Source: Ostrinia nubilalis (Eukaryota > Arthropoda > Insecta > Lepidoptera > Crambidae). From it: a stretch of DNA of 64,000 nucleotides. The translations under genes and the position numbers were made by a program. Below the pieces are notes generated by a model, which saw only the letters and a list, made by a program, of their open reading frames with translations, ran no database searches and was not told the DNA's origin. This document shows, one piece after another, positions 20,501 through 35,500 of the stretch; the first letter of the stretch is position 1; the number at the start of each line of letters is the position of its first letter. The stretch is taken from positions 9,178,501 through 9,242,500 of the forward strand of contig NC_087105.1 in assembly GCF_963855985.1 (NCBI RefSeq). The letters are read 5' to 3'.

Positions 20501-23500
20501 GGCATTACAAAATTCCACCCTGTATAAATACCTCTTTAACTTTATCATCTATTGAAGAACAAGAAATGCAAGTGGAGTTCTTAGAATCGTTTTCTAGTTC
20601 TGAATGAAGTGATAAGTTATAAGTATGATACATAATAAAATTATTTACAGTAATATACGGTTTACTTATTTTTCAAGACATGTTTCTATGTTAAAAACCC
20701 GATGTATAACAACATTCTTCATACACATACCTAAAATGTATAGGTAGGCATTCGTACTTCATGTTCATTAATATTAGTCATAAATAAAAAATTAAACAGT
20801 ATCAAGATCGTTTAATCCAATTTCCCCAGTATTGCACTCAACAAAGTTTATTTTCCCCATTTGCCATGAGATTCTGGTACACCTATAACACCATATAAAA
20901 CACTTCATTTAAGTACTCAACTTTAAACAAAAATATCTTGACAAGTTTTCTTTAGAATGCAATTGCTTCAAAAGCTTGTTTAAGGGTACTCATTACTACG
21001 TGATTTACACGGATATCAGACATGCAACAGTGTATGACTTCGAACAATAAACATGCTTCTTTATTAGCGCAATAGGATTACTTTTACAGCAATTAGGCGC
21101 TGCCGGTGACCAGTTTTTAATCTCACAGAGTTACGACTTAAGACCGTGCTTCTGAGTTGAAATTTCACGCTTTTTCCAAACTTGTCATGTAGTTTATGAA
21201 AGAAAAAACTGATTCTGTAAGTAAGTAAGTATATAGTGCTTCAGTGTCAGTTTTCATTTTGGGGAAAAAGACTGATATCCAACTCGATATCGGTCGGTAA
21301 TGTCTAAGACTGAGTTGCACTACCTTACTTTAACAGTAACTATAACGATAACCAGTGTGTTTTGTATGGAGTTTGACAGATTTTTGACGTTTGTTAAATT
21401 AAAAGTAAGATTGTGCAACCCAGCCTAAGTGTCCGTATCACTTACGAAATTCGAAAAGACTGCAGATGAATCTATAACATTTGAGGAGAATGAATTGAGT
21501 TTAGATCTTGGTTTCACGACACTCGATCACACTCCTAAATCCATAGATATATTAATCAATTCTTATCTCTAACAACAGAAGTGACAATCTCTATCATCCA
21601 ATCTGTGCCACCCACAGTTAAGTACTTAATCCATATCTACAATACTCACAATGCACGGTAATATTGACGGGGTCCGCCCTAGTTTCGCCCACGGCGTTGC
21701 TCGCTGCGCAGGAGTACCTCCCAGCGTGTCTGCGTGTAGTTTCTTCTATTTGAAGGCTGGAAGACGTCACGCTGTCCCCCCAGATGCCTCCAGATCTAAT
21801 TAGACTATCCTAAAATGGAATAAATATTGATTAATAATCTCGTATTCCTTTGGTTTTAATTAAATCTGATGATGATCACTGAGACAGAAAGAATAAGCAC
21901 TAGGTTTCGACAATTTGGCAAAAGAGAATACATAGCTGTTCAGAGAATACATGAGTATTCTCTGAATAGCTATTTTCCTTCCTATTCCTAACATATCGTA
22001 GTTCGCGGACAGACAGCGGAGGCATATTTATAGGATTCCTTTGACACCCTTCAGGTACGGAATCCTTTAATGCATGATCTTAGAGCGCTTTCACATTAGA
22101 GCGTTAGTATAGCGCGACTGCAGCGCGGCAGCGGCGTTTTTATAATGTGAAGGGTATCTGCTGTCACATAGCTACTGTGCACATAGTCATAGTACGAAAT
22201 TTTTAGCAGCGCGTCTGTCGCGCTTTTATCTTTGACATGGTAATCTTTTATCTGCCTACTCATCTCTTTCGCTCCATATTTCAGTATAATACATCGTCTA
22301 CGTATCCTTATTCCTTAGTCTAGGTATGCCTCCGATAGATCGATGTTTTAAAAGTGAGGCAGCCTACACCTACTCGTTCATAACCTTGGACGAATTATAA
22401 CCCATTGGCCGATAGGAACGGAATTTCGCGATGAAAAGGTACGTAAGTTATAGCGCGCATATTAATGAAATCTAGTAGTTTATCTTAGTTAATCTAGGTG
22501 TTTCTAGACATAAATCTTTGAATCTTCTTGTTGGAGTGAGGATTTGTTTTTGACGAATGTGTCGCATGACCCATATTACATGATATGGCATGTCAAACCT
22601 CCGTATCACTAATGACGTTGTTTCGAGCCGAGAACCCAATTTTTGGGACATGCAGGCAGTGATGTAAGGCGCCACGTCGAAGGCTGCCGATATTAACTTT
22701 GCGTGACATTTTTGTTTTTGTATTGATGTTTCTGCGATATTGGAAGGGGTAATTTGTTTTTGGATACAATATGTATTTTAGAGTTTAACATACGATCGTA
22801 TTTTTACAATTTTTGTTAGAATATGTGCCTCAAGTCACTTATGCAGAGAAGATGAATTAGTTGTCAACATTAGAAGTGTTAGTCTGAGTTGCACCACCTA
22901 AATTTGACGGTAACTATGACGATAACCGGTGCTTTTTGTATGGAATTTGACAGATTTTTGACGTTTAACAAAGTTAAAGTAAGATGGTGCAACCCAGCCC
23001 TAGTTAAAGTTTTTCAAATAAGGAAATAAGTATAATTACGATGATGGTACCTTGTTAAATGCATGCACTGAAATTTTAACCCTTTTTCATTGCCATTTCT
23101 ACTTCTATAGTTTAATTTATTAGATAGTTCCATATAAGTTGTAGGTTTGTAGGTTTAAAGTGACTCCGTGACTAATCTCTGCCTGTCAACGGTAAGCCGC
23201 AAATCTGCCACTAATTAGCGCACTGTGTAATCAAGTGAACTCAAGTGAGAAGTAAATCATTCTTAGTTAAGTAGCTACGAGGACGACGTAGCTACGGCGT
23301 AGCTACGAGAATCTGAAGTTAAGTGTTCGTAGCCTGTTCAGGAAAGGAATATGTTTTTATTTCAAAGAATTGTCAACCTTGGGTTGTCTAGAAGAGGAAG
23401 CAAGTTCTACCAATAACACGCCTGCATTGACATTTTAAGTCTTGTGCAACAGTTTCCATGTTAATTTTGTTTACGAGCTACGGAGAGCAAACTAGACTAT

Positions 23501-26500
23501 CATTAATAATTAGCTGCCCAGAGGAGGCAAATCAGATTTATGGACAAAAATAGTTATAAGTTGTGTAATGTAGGTATGTTCTACAAATTGCAGGGAAAGG
23601 TGACGCTGACTTACTCTACGGTACACCTACAGATCTGCGTCATAGATACCAGCTATATGAAGAGAAAAGAAGAATAGTTCATGGTATATGTATGTGTAGT
23701 ATCATCACATCATCTTAGCCATGGACGTCCACTGCTGAACATAGGCCTCCCCCAATGCTTTCCATGTTGCCCGGTTGGTAGCGGCCTGCGTCCAGCGCAT
23801 TTAAATCATTTACGCTTAGGATAATACATAAGATGGAAGGGTTTGGTCAATGTTACTTACATTAAAATACCACTTAAACTTGTCTACAGGTGGGTTGGCC
23901 TTCACTTCGCACTTCAGGCTCAGGGTGTCCAGCTCAACCACTTCAGTCAAAGAGCCGTCGTCCACTCTCGATATTTCTACTATAGGACTATCTGTGAACA
24001 AAATAACGGAGTCAACAGACTGAAACCCCATAGACCAGTTTTCAAAATTGAGCGTGATAATCGTCAGCTGTCGACCCCCTACATGTTATGGCGTAAAATA
24101 AAAAACTCTATCATGCTTGCAAAAGTCACAAATTGTCCCTACTGTTGGAGACAACGATACCGTATTCCTGATAGAGATGTGCTTTGAATTCGATCATCTG
24201 AAGAGGTGACAACGTCAGCTTTAGAATTCCTCGAGGGTATTAGAGAGTAGACAACTTTGCTATGTTCTGCTTGCATCAAAATTCAACTTACAAGTGACGT
24301 TGAGCGTGATGACGTCAGCTTTGGACCCCCTGCTGGGCGCCATGGCGGGGTTGGTTCTCCACCACCGTTAGTGTCTACACTAGGAATGGAAGGGTCTACC
24401 CTTGGAGGTCCCAGGTCCCACTTACAAGTGACGTTGAGCGTGATGACGTCAGCTTTAGATCCCCTGCTGGGTGCCATGGCGGGGTTGGTGGCGACGCATG
24501 CGAGGGTCGCGCCGTTGTCCACCACCGTCAGTGTTTACTCTAGGAATGGAAGGATCTACCCTTGGAGGTCCCACTTAGAAGTGACAAAAGCTATTGACTT
24601 CCTACAGTGGCGTGGCGAAGAAAACGCCGTCTTCTTCTTTATTCCCTAAAATTTAACTTACAAGTGACGTTGAGCGTGATGACGTCAGCTTTGGATCCCC
24701 TACTGGGCGCCATGGCGGGGTTGGTGGCGACGCATGCGAGGGTCGCGCCGTTGTCCACCACCGTCGGGGTCAGCTCCAGGAACGAGACCGAAATCCGGGA
24801 GGAGTTGCTCCAGCTCTGCAAGAAAAGAAAGTTTAGTGTCCCAGTTTTTTGTCAAGGCAACTACATACACTGTTGTACTTAGGGTTTCATTTATGATATC
24901 TTTGTACTGTTAAAGAACAGGTCTATTCCCACCTCTTATTCCCACCGTTGCCAGTCCTGTGTAGCCAGGATGTAAACGGGACAGCTAATAAAGACCCAAA
25001 CAGTTAAAACAGTAAAGGACAAGTTTGTCCTAGGGGAAAGTTTAACTGATCCGAAGAACAAAGGAGAAGTTTGAAGTTTAGGATCGATTTTTCTCTAGTG
25101 CAAGGCGAATGACAGGTGACAACACAAAGAAGATGTTTTTCTTCGTTTGATTAATAAAATATTAATCTTTTGAGTTTAATTTAATTGTGATATCCTGTGT
25201 CAATGCCATTTTAGGTTAGGCAAGTCTGGGCAAGTCAAAAGTTTTGCAGTCGAGTAATTTTTTCAAGGTCGTCATGATCAACTATGTCCAAAGAATTATC
25301 TTCTCACCTGATTGCTATGCTGCGTGAGGTGTTTACGGTCCATCCACCACGCCAGGTCGGGCTGCGGATACGCGCCATGGGCGATGCACTTCACCAGGGC
25401 GGTCTTCCCGGTCTGTAGCACATCCAGCACCGTGCCCTCCACGAAGTAGATGGATACGTTGTACGCTGGCACTGGAAGAAGGATCGCCTGTTAGATCATT
25501 TGGCTATAGCCAATGTGACATTAGTTATAGATAATTATGTATTCGTTAGGCTTGATTTCCTCCTACGCCGACGTGTCGGTCGCGTACATCGGTCGAACGT
25601 AGGAATAAACACAATGTTCTATGAAGCACCGCACTGCAACGCTGTCGTCAGCGGTAGATAATTTAGTACGATCGACGTCAGCGTAGGAGGAAATCAAGCC
25701 TTATAGTGCGAGTTTACATCAAACCCACTCACTAGTGAGCGCGTCAAAAAATGACATTAAAATAATGTATGACGGATTGTACAGCGCCCCTAGCGGGAAA
25801 CGTTCAAAAACTAAAATTTTCATACATTTTTTAAATTTGATGTAAACTCACACTCAGCCCACAGTTTTGTGAGTAATTTGGAGAACTTGTGAAACGACCA
25901 GCCTCTCTAGGCAAAGTCACATTTGTGTCAGATTAAATTTTTGGATTGCTGTAAAAAGTGTAGTAGTTAGAATAATGAAAAGGCGGAACAAACCGATTTT
26001 GAAATTTTTAAGTCCCGTTTACCCCTCGTGTTAAGCTACGTATAAGCTCGTATAACCAATGTTACTATGTCTAAGAGGATGACTACTTAGAATTAAGTCT
26101 ACACGGTCCGGTCGCTGATGATACCGCTATTGTACTTGTAACCTTAAATAGTAAGATTTTACTATTTAAGGTTCGTTTCATATCGGGTATTATTACTGCG
26201 TAACTAAGAAAATTTAGATTAATCAGAATGAGAATGAAATATACTGCAGGCAGATTCTAAAAACATCGATGTTAAGATATCTCTCAAAACTAAAATGCCA
26301 TTTCCCGTAACGTTCAGGAGAGCACCCAACCACATTGGTCGGAGAGTGCAAGCCACTCGACGAAATAGGTACCCGCAAAAGTAAGGTAGTTCGTAAAATA
26401 AAGGTGCATTTACAGAAATACCTGCGTTCTAACTAAATTCTGTAAATAGCGAAGCGCGCTTGCCTTCGGTTCTTCTCTTAAAGTATTGCTCCATTTATCT

Positions 26501-29500
26501 TAGTTGGTATAAACTATTCGGAAATACTTTTTAATTACATACTACAACAAATAATAAATAAAAGTTCGTATAAGTCGATCGAAAAGAACACCCGCTTCTT
26601 TTGATTTGACTTCAAAATTTCTGGGTAACACATAAAAATTGATATTAGACCCTATTTGACCTTTTTGCTTATTGTGTGTCAATGTTTTGCAAAACTAGAC
26701 ACTACTAGCTAGCCAGCACCGAGCATATATTACACGAACCACTTGGTGCCACTTTTGACTCTTCTATAACTCAACGTGTGTTTAATTATACTATAAACTT
26801 TTTCTATTTCCCCATTTAACGTTTTCCTTAGCTTAATCTAATCTCTATGCCAAAATTTATCAAAACTGTGTCAGTAGGCATTTCCCTTCTATGATCTGAG
26901 GTATCAATACTTAACAGACAGGAAAAGTTGCTATCGCATACATCATATTATATTATAATGCTGACGTCACATTAGGCAGATTCATTCGTTTCAGCCAAAT
27001 GACGTCCATTGCTGGACAAAGGCCTCCCCCATGGATTTCCACAATGACCGGTCCTGATACCTTATTTCCGCAGGCAGGTAGCTTAATCTAAATTTTATTT
27101 CTATTCAAAAATGGCAGATAATTAAATGAAGTCGCTATGAACATGGCAATAAACATCCTCGTATATTGAACTACGTATTATTGTCAATTAGTTTCTTAAT
27201 TGTCGCCTACCATTCTCGGTAAAAATAGCCTGAATATTCATCTAGCTGATAATATTTCAAAGCAAGAAATGTTTATACAGTAGAGAATACAAATTTAGCC
27301 TAATGGAAGGCTTGGAAAATGTATGAATTTTTTAGAGCTTTGCCTGCCCGGATAAAGCGAAATAGAGCTTTAGGTTCTTAGCTTTAAGCCCATAACCGCT
27401 AATCACAAGAGAAGGATTGCTATAATTTAGTATGTTTCTCTTTGAATTCCAACACAAAAGCATTTTAGTTATAGAATATTGTCAATAATTACGAGCGAGT
27501 CAGAATAGATATAAGTTGTCAAAGCATTGAAAACTATTTCTTCAGTAATGCAATAAGTTTATAGGAGGTAGAAAATCAAGAAAATAAGTATGATTGAGTA
27601 GATGATAATGCTAAAGCTACTTTAGACATACAGCTAGGTTAGGTCGTATTAGGTCTTACCTGTAATTATAGTGTAAATGTGTGGAAATAAATAAATTACC
27701 TATAAAGACATCATTTCTCAATTTGTAGTACGAGTATGTCCCATCTCTAGTAGAATCTGTTATTTATCTATAATTACCCAGGTATACATATAATTATTTC
27801 TTTTTAAATAAGAGTACCTATTTAGCAATTTATAGTGCACTTTTACAGCTAAGCTAAAATATTTGTGTCAGATCAGGAGTATAGTCTGATGTCAATGGTT
27901 ATTCGACGTACTTACCTAGTGGGCTAGTCGCTTCTAACAAATTAAAAAATTGAAAGCGTAATATTTAAATTAAGTTACAAGCAATTAAGCTGTCATTAGA
28001 CGTTATTAAGAGTCCCTAAGCCCTGCGAAGTTCCGCTTAAAATCACTTTGGAATATTAAGCTTAGTAATGAATATGACTTTAGTAAATCGTCCCTCAGAA
28101 GGACGAAGCGAATTTAGTTTGACCCGACTCAAACTTATTGTAAACTCATCGTTGGCTATGGATTGAGTGACTTACTTTTGGGGTAGGGTGGCTATGGGTT
28201 AGGGGTGTGGAGGATTTGTCTTATGTTAGATCTATTCGTATAAATAACAACCAATGTAGAGACCACCACAGCGACAGAAAGGCCCAAAACTTAACGGAAC
28301 GATGTTTTATTGAGCTATGTATTTATTTGGAACGGAGTTTGTTTTCAATTTCATCTGATGATGAGAACTAAGATAATAGGAACTCTCTGCAAGATCAACA
28401 TGAGCTTATTACTTCATACTAATGTCAATTGGAAAATGGCTATGATTTGTTGAGAGAAGTCAAAGAGAAAAAGACAATGTGTTGATGGTCAGTTGGTCAC
28501 CCTACAGCATTCAAGGTTACTTTCCTAACCGATGGCTCCTTCAATCCAATAAGGGAGAATAGTGTGGTGTTCCGCACAAACTGATATTTGGCTGATAAAC
28601 CGTAACATAGTAAGATTCAGTAGGCTTATGCTTATTCTACTTAATAATATAATATTTTGCTTCTTATTCTCAGGTAATGTTAATAATGCATGATTTCGGT
28701 AAAATACATAATATTATGATGTTGTCATTTAAAAAAATCTGGTTTGATTTAAACAATATTGAAACAATTATACAGTAACTTTTGGGGCTGACTGTGTCCC
28801 ACTTTTGGATCAGCCCCAAAACCTATTTGATTTACAAAATTGATCCCTTTAATTCCCTGTATATGTTTAACGAAGATAAAAGCCATAATTAGTTTACTTA
28901 TTAACCTAAGTACCGTGATGTGCCTAATAACTACTTTTCTCTTGGGAGACAGCCTTATCTTATCTAAATAATAACTCAAAGGTGACTGACTGACTGACTG
29001 ACTGACAAAGTGATCTATCAACGCACAGCCCAAACCACTGGACGGATCGGGCTGAAATTTGGCATGCAGGTAGATGTTATGACGCAGGCATCCGCTAAAA
29101 AGGATTTTACAAAACCACCCCTAAGGGGGTAAAACGGGAGCCACGCGTACGAAGTCGCGGGCGGTCGCTAGTCAAAATAAATGTTGAACTGTTCCACCAT
29201 GACACTATGACACTACATACCGACCATGTCCAACACTGTGCGCCTATTTAGTAAGATAGTGATCACTTCCATACTGTGCCCAAGTATCCGGGCCATGCCT
29301 TATGGTCGCCCAATCGCGTAATCAACATTCAATAAGATCCACGCAAGTTTATGGGTCGAAAGGGAATAGGGAGCAAGTGGCAAGTTAATTCAACGAGCGT
29401 TCACATGAAGTTTGACGAGTCGTTAACGGGATAACGTGTGGTTGACATTAGCAAGTGGAATGTGAGGGGTTTAATAGACAAGATCGTGAATTAATTAGAT

Positions 29501-32500
29501 ATCAACGAAATTCGGACCTGCAGTTAAAAAAAGTTAAATGAGTTTGTCTTGATCTAAGGCAGTATTTTTCAACCCTTACAAAGATGTTCTAGGAACCAAA
29601 TACTTTAATTAAAGTTTAATCCATACAACATTTACGCATTTGCATAATTACTAAATAGATTTCGGATAAAAATATCTTAAAACTTTACTGTATTTTTTAC
29701 TAAAGTAGTTTTTACGACCTCCCAGGGGGTCGCGACCCACAGGTTGAAAAACACTGATCTAAGGTTTTTGAATTCGCTGTGCTTTTGTAGAGCAAGACCT
29801 CAAAGATGTTTTTGGCATCTGCATTAAAAGTTAAGTAAGTCGTCCTTGCTAGAACTAGTGAGGTCTTGTTGAAGTGATGATGAGCGAAAATTTAAGGAGG
29901 TGGAGGATAACTTTCCATTAGGTGAGATGCAGGCCAAGAGCTTCCTCGTTGTGGATTAATAAAAAGTAAATACGAAAGAATATTCGAACCGGCCGCCACC
30001 AACCGGCCATTATGAAAATCATTGGGGGAAGCCTATGTACAGCAGTGGTCGTCCTATGGCTGAAACGATGATGATGATGATTAAATACAAAAAGGCATTT
30101 CAGAATGTGAATGTCATCTGCGAATCGTATTCAGAACATTTAATTTGAGAGTCTGTACCCACTAAAAATATAGGTACTGATACAGTTTTCGATGTAACAC
30201 AACAAAAACCTTGAGAAAATCGAAAAGCTTAAACAAACATATTATACTTAACCCTTTATCTTCATATGCATATTTTCCCGAGCCCCAGCCAAAATATTCA
30301 GGTTCACAAGGAGCCCTAATAAATACTCATTTAGTCAGCCTTTGTAAGACGTTTTTGTTATTAATTAGGCGAAAATCCCTTTTTCCCTTCACTGCCAAGA
30401 CCGCCAAGGTTTTTGCTTCCACCTCCAGGATTAACTTCATTATATAGAATTAGTCGGAATCGCAGTAAACCTGTTTCTTCGGAGATTGTATGGAATTGGA
30501 TAATCCTGTTTAGCTTTTATAATATTATTTTCCGTTATAGCATAATAAATAGTAATAAATAATATCGATAAGGCGTAGGAGTTGTCTTATAAAAGATCAA
30601 AGAATTCCAATGAGCCATGAGATTAAACGAGCTGTGTTATGAAATAATGTGTCAATCAAACATATTATAAATATTAGTCGTCATTTAGTTCTTGTTTAAG
30701 CTAGCTTTGTTAAAGCTTAAAAGGAATGTAGGTTAAAAGGGATGTTTTTGCGACTGACATATTTATTTATTGCTTATTATAACTGCTAAGATGTTGAGAG
30801 TGGCATATGTTCCGCGACCCGTGAAGGTTGTAGTCTACTAAGGCTGAGTTGCACCACCTAACTTTAACGGTAACTATAACGATAACTGGTGCTTTTTATG
30901 GAGTTTGACAGATTTTTGACGTTTGTTACAGTTAAAGTAAGATGGTGCAACTCAGCCTATATGTATAAAAGATAATATGGTTTAATAATCAACTCGACAG
31001 TCGTATCGACCTTTTGTATCGCTGCATAGTTGGCCGTACTTTAGAACTCCTTGTTATTGTGTCTATTTTCTTGGTAGAGACTTAATTAAGCGAACGCCTA
31101 AATACACAGTCCTGTTTCTATACGAATACACAGTTTTAGGACAACTATGTTCCTGTTTTAGGACAACTATGAGCCGTATTTCACAAGTAGAGCTTGCTCT
31201 AGCCGTTACAGCAGCCACAATCGTTCCGCTTTATGGCTCAAAGTTTGTTCGTAATAACCTAGATTACCTTTCCTGTTCCTTTACGACATGCGTGTGTAGA
31301 AACGAAATAAGTGTCCAGAATGTTAGCACTAAAAATATGTGAGACTAGCGGCCGCCCGCGGCTTCGCCCGCGTGAAATTTTGTCTGTCACAGGAAAACTC
31401 TATCGAGCGCGTCCCTATTTCAAAAACCGGGATAAAAACTATTCTATGTCCTTTCCCCGGAACTCAAACTTCTCTATGCCAAATTTCATCAAAATCGGTT
31501 CAGTGGTTTGTACAGTGTTACTTTCGCATTTATAATATTAGTAGGGAAGTGGGGATATCATATAGATTATTGCCAAAAAATGCACAAAAAATTTAAAACT
31601 AATGTTATTTTAAAGTACTTCTGCGTAAACTATATTTTTAGTTTTCTTTTCCCTCGGCAGAAGTAGGTATTGATTTACACCAGAACCAGATCTCGATAGG
31701 GCAACATATAGTTGCCCGTGCGAGAAACACTCTTGGCGTAAATCAATACCTACCTGTTTAAATGTTTGCCCCTGGGCCTTATTAATTGTGACCGCAAAAG
31801 ATACTTTCACCGGAAATTGAATTCGTTTGAAGGTAAAAGGCAAATCTGTTGGAATCATGGGGATGCGAGGTATCAGCACTGTTTGCCCTACAGCTGAACC
31901 AGTCAAAACTGTAGCACCAATCAAGTTATCGCGAAGAAATTTAACTTGGAGTCTGGTTCCGTTGCATAAATTTGGTGGTTTGAGGTTTCTGAGTAACACA
32001 ATAGGAGTGCCTATTTTTAGTTTAAGTAAATGTGGGGGAAGGCCACTCGGTTGCAAAGAATTTAAAAATTCTCTTGGGTAATGTACCGCATCCTCCTGAT
32101 CCATTACCCCATCAATGGACATAAACTCAATGCTGTCACCTGGGAGTTTACCCAAGATTAGGTTATTGATGTCGTCAACAGTACTATTTCTAGCTGCCAA
32201 TATTGCCCTTTGACACATCCACTGATAGTCCTTTGTTTCAATATGGACTACATCTGGGTAGACCTTGGAGATTAGGTCTTCAACATTGGTAACTTTCTCA
32301 CCTAAATCACCATCAATTTCAATTTTGTTTTCGGAATGAGGTACTTTCCCGTCTCCTATTAAAAGTAACTTTAAAGGAAAATTTGTATTACCTCCACCCA
32401 AATGTGCTCTCATATTAGTAGATAGTTTTAGGGTATGAACGAATTTCCATAATGGGGAAGTTTTTAAGCAAGACTTCACAATGTCAGCTCTTGTTCCCCT

Positions 32501-35500
32501 AACTATCACTGGTAATGTTTGGCGAAAATCACCAGCAAACATGACAGTGATTCCACCCATGATTTTGTCAGAGCTTCTGATATCTCGAAGAGTCCTATCT
32601 AAAGCCTCTACATGAGCTCTATGAATCATAGTGCATTCGTCCCATATTATTAAGCTGACATCTTGCAAAACTTTTCCTAGAGGGCCATTTTTACGGATCG
32701 AGCACACGCTATCTTTCTGCAAAGTAACAGTCAAAGGCAGTTTAAAAGTTGAATGAGCGGTCCGTCCACCCGCTAGTAAAGTCGCAGCGATGCCCGATGA
32801 CGCTACGGCTAAAGCTAGTTTTTCTTCAGACCTAACTTTAGCTAATATCAAATTGGTAACAAAAGTTTTGCCGGTTCCTCCAGGAGCATCCAAAAAAAAT
32901 ATCTTCCCTTCATTTAAACGAACACTATTCAAAACACAATCATAAGCAGTCAGCTGGTCATCCACTAACTTAGGTTCGTTTTCAGAAATATAATCACTTA
33001 ATTTATTTATATCATGAGGTTTCCGCAATGCTTCTTCCAACGGATCCATATTGCTATTTGAATTATTTCTATTCGATGCTGGAAGTCCAAAATCAGTTAA
33101 AGATTTATCACACATCTCATGAATCTTATCTTCAATCATCATTAGTCCTTCATTGTACATATTATCATCGAATTGTAATGTCATGTCCTGATTTTCATTA
33201 CGATTTCTATTTAATATATCTTCACACAAATCATTACGAAATTTAATCCATATCTCGAAGGGGTCAGATGGCTGACAAAATATAAGGATGATGGTAAATA
33301 ATTCCCTTAATTTTGTGGCTGGCTCTGATAAAACTGCGTCTGATAGAGTATTTTCCCAATGATGATCTCCTTCCAGTAGACCTAATTTCTTGCAGGCGGC
33401 TTGATATGTCTGTAAAATAATACCATCGACGGTTTTAAGATCTTCAAATGACGTGGGACCGCGAACATGTTGCAATAAAATTCTTAAATAAAAGCATTCA
33501 GTTTGAGTCGGATGAACATTATACACACGGCCCAAAGCTGTATCTTTTTTTACACCTGGGAATCCATCAACATCTTGCCCACGTTTCCTTCTGGAAAATG
33601 TATTTCTTTCCCATGTGTAATATTGGGGTACTTCTTGATATAAAAGAGTTTTTGCAAATACATCTCTTCTGCACAGATCGAAAAACGCTGTAAGCGTTGT
33701 CTGAGGGGGATTGTTGACCCGCTCTTGGAGATTTTCATTGTTAAAATAAATTCGTTGTCCGTTTTCTAAGTGAACTGCTAAATGAATAACTGCCGGGAAG
33801 CGTTCATGAATAGAAAATTGGAAAATTCTCCAAAACGCCTCAGATGAACTAATATAGCGACCATTTAGATATTTTTCTACTTCATCATTCATATTTTGTA
33901 AAGTAAATGTAGCTTGATCAGAACCTTTATGAATATATTTACAAATATATTTAATAGCTTTGACCGATTGACAAAATTCTACGTTGATATGCGCATTGAA
34001 ACTTCGTGAAAGGACTGGGTTATAAGGTACCACCCACCTATTATCCACGCTCATATCTGTTCCTTTGACACGAACAATTCCCGTGTTTCCACCATTATCT
34101 GGAGATCTGCGCCTGTAGGTTGGATAACCGTCATCACCAGTTTGTGTTTCAGAAATAAAAGACTTAGGGTACTTTTTAGAACAAATGTTTTCTTTCATAC
34201 ATGGTGACGTAGGGTTATGAAATCCACAGGGACCATGTATCATGTTTTTTATGATGATATTATGAAGCATGGGATCTTGATGTTTGTCAGGTATTTCAGC
34301 CGATATTATTTCATCTATAGAATCAGGTTGTACTTTGTTTGTTAGCCATAATAAAATATGGGCGTGAGGTAAGCCCCTTTTTTGCCATTCAACGCTGTAA
34401 ACAAAAGCTTGAGTTGGTCCAAATATATGTTTCTTTGTCAATAGGTCTATCATTTTCTTTAGTTTTAAGTGAAATACTCTGGAAACTAAATCATGTCTGT
34501 CGTATGATTTTTGATCAGGTAATAACTCATTTTTTATTTCTGGCCATTCAGGGTTACATGTAAATGTAATAAAGAGATCTGGTCTTCCAAACTTTCTGAC
34601 GAATGTCATGGCATCTTGACTTTTTTCGTTCATATATCTTGGAGATCCTGTGAATGACGACGGTAATATAACATGTTGGCCAATATTAGAAGCGTCTATA
34701 TTGCCATCATTGTTCACGGCATCTCTTAAATGAATGTATTCTTCAGCTCTCAATTTTTTTTGATTTCTTTTGATGAAATCAAGCCTCTCAGATATCATTT
34801 TTGCCGCCATATCAACACAATATTGGTTAAATAATCCTTTGAAATAATGTAAGCTGTTAAAATCATCTATTCTCACCATGAGTCTAAAGGCATAAAACTG
34901 CATACATGATACAGTTTTAGGTACAGCAGCACCATTCTGTTGTGGAATGTTTATGCAGTACCCGTCATTGCCAGATGGAAACAGTAAGGGATATTGAAGT
35001 GGGTCATAAGATCTGTGAAGCTCAGAAACTCGTTGAAGTTGACCATCTCTTGCATTCAACACAATATCTCGGGGACCTTTATCCTCGTCTATCAAAAGAA
35101 CAGCTACTTCGTCTACTATTGGCACATTATATCTACCTCGATGATCATTGACAGGTTTTACATCAGCATGAATGATGAGTTTTAAATCACTCACTGGTCT
35201 ATTTTCGAGATTGTATTTAAAACTTTGAATATACGTATTATTTTCGTAAAGATATTTTTGTAGTGCATCTATGAGATCAATTTGTAAGGTCGGGTTTAAA
35301 TTTGAACGCAAGGATACCTGATCTGCATGAGAAACAAAGTATATTTGCAAAAATTCTGGTTGTGCACCTTCAGCCGGAAGTAAATTGCCGACCAAATGAT
35401 AAACTTGCCCCTGCACTTTAAATGTGGGCATAAAGTTCCCCTCTCGAATTTCTTTGGCACCAAATGAAGTCATCTGAAAAAGTGTATTATATTTCCTTGA

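Larger units (their letters stand above)
21810..23860. other. sidestep intron within Ig4
   Basis: No coding exon. Holds MITE A copy 4 (22881-23001) and an RTE-type LINE 3' fragment on the minus strand (about 23703-23800). A short ACGTAGCTACG-type repeat lies near 23280-23310. Confidence 0.5.
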
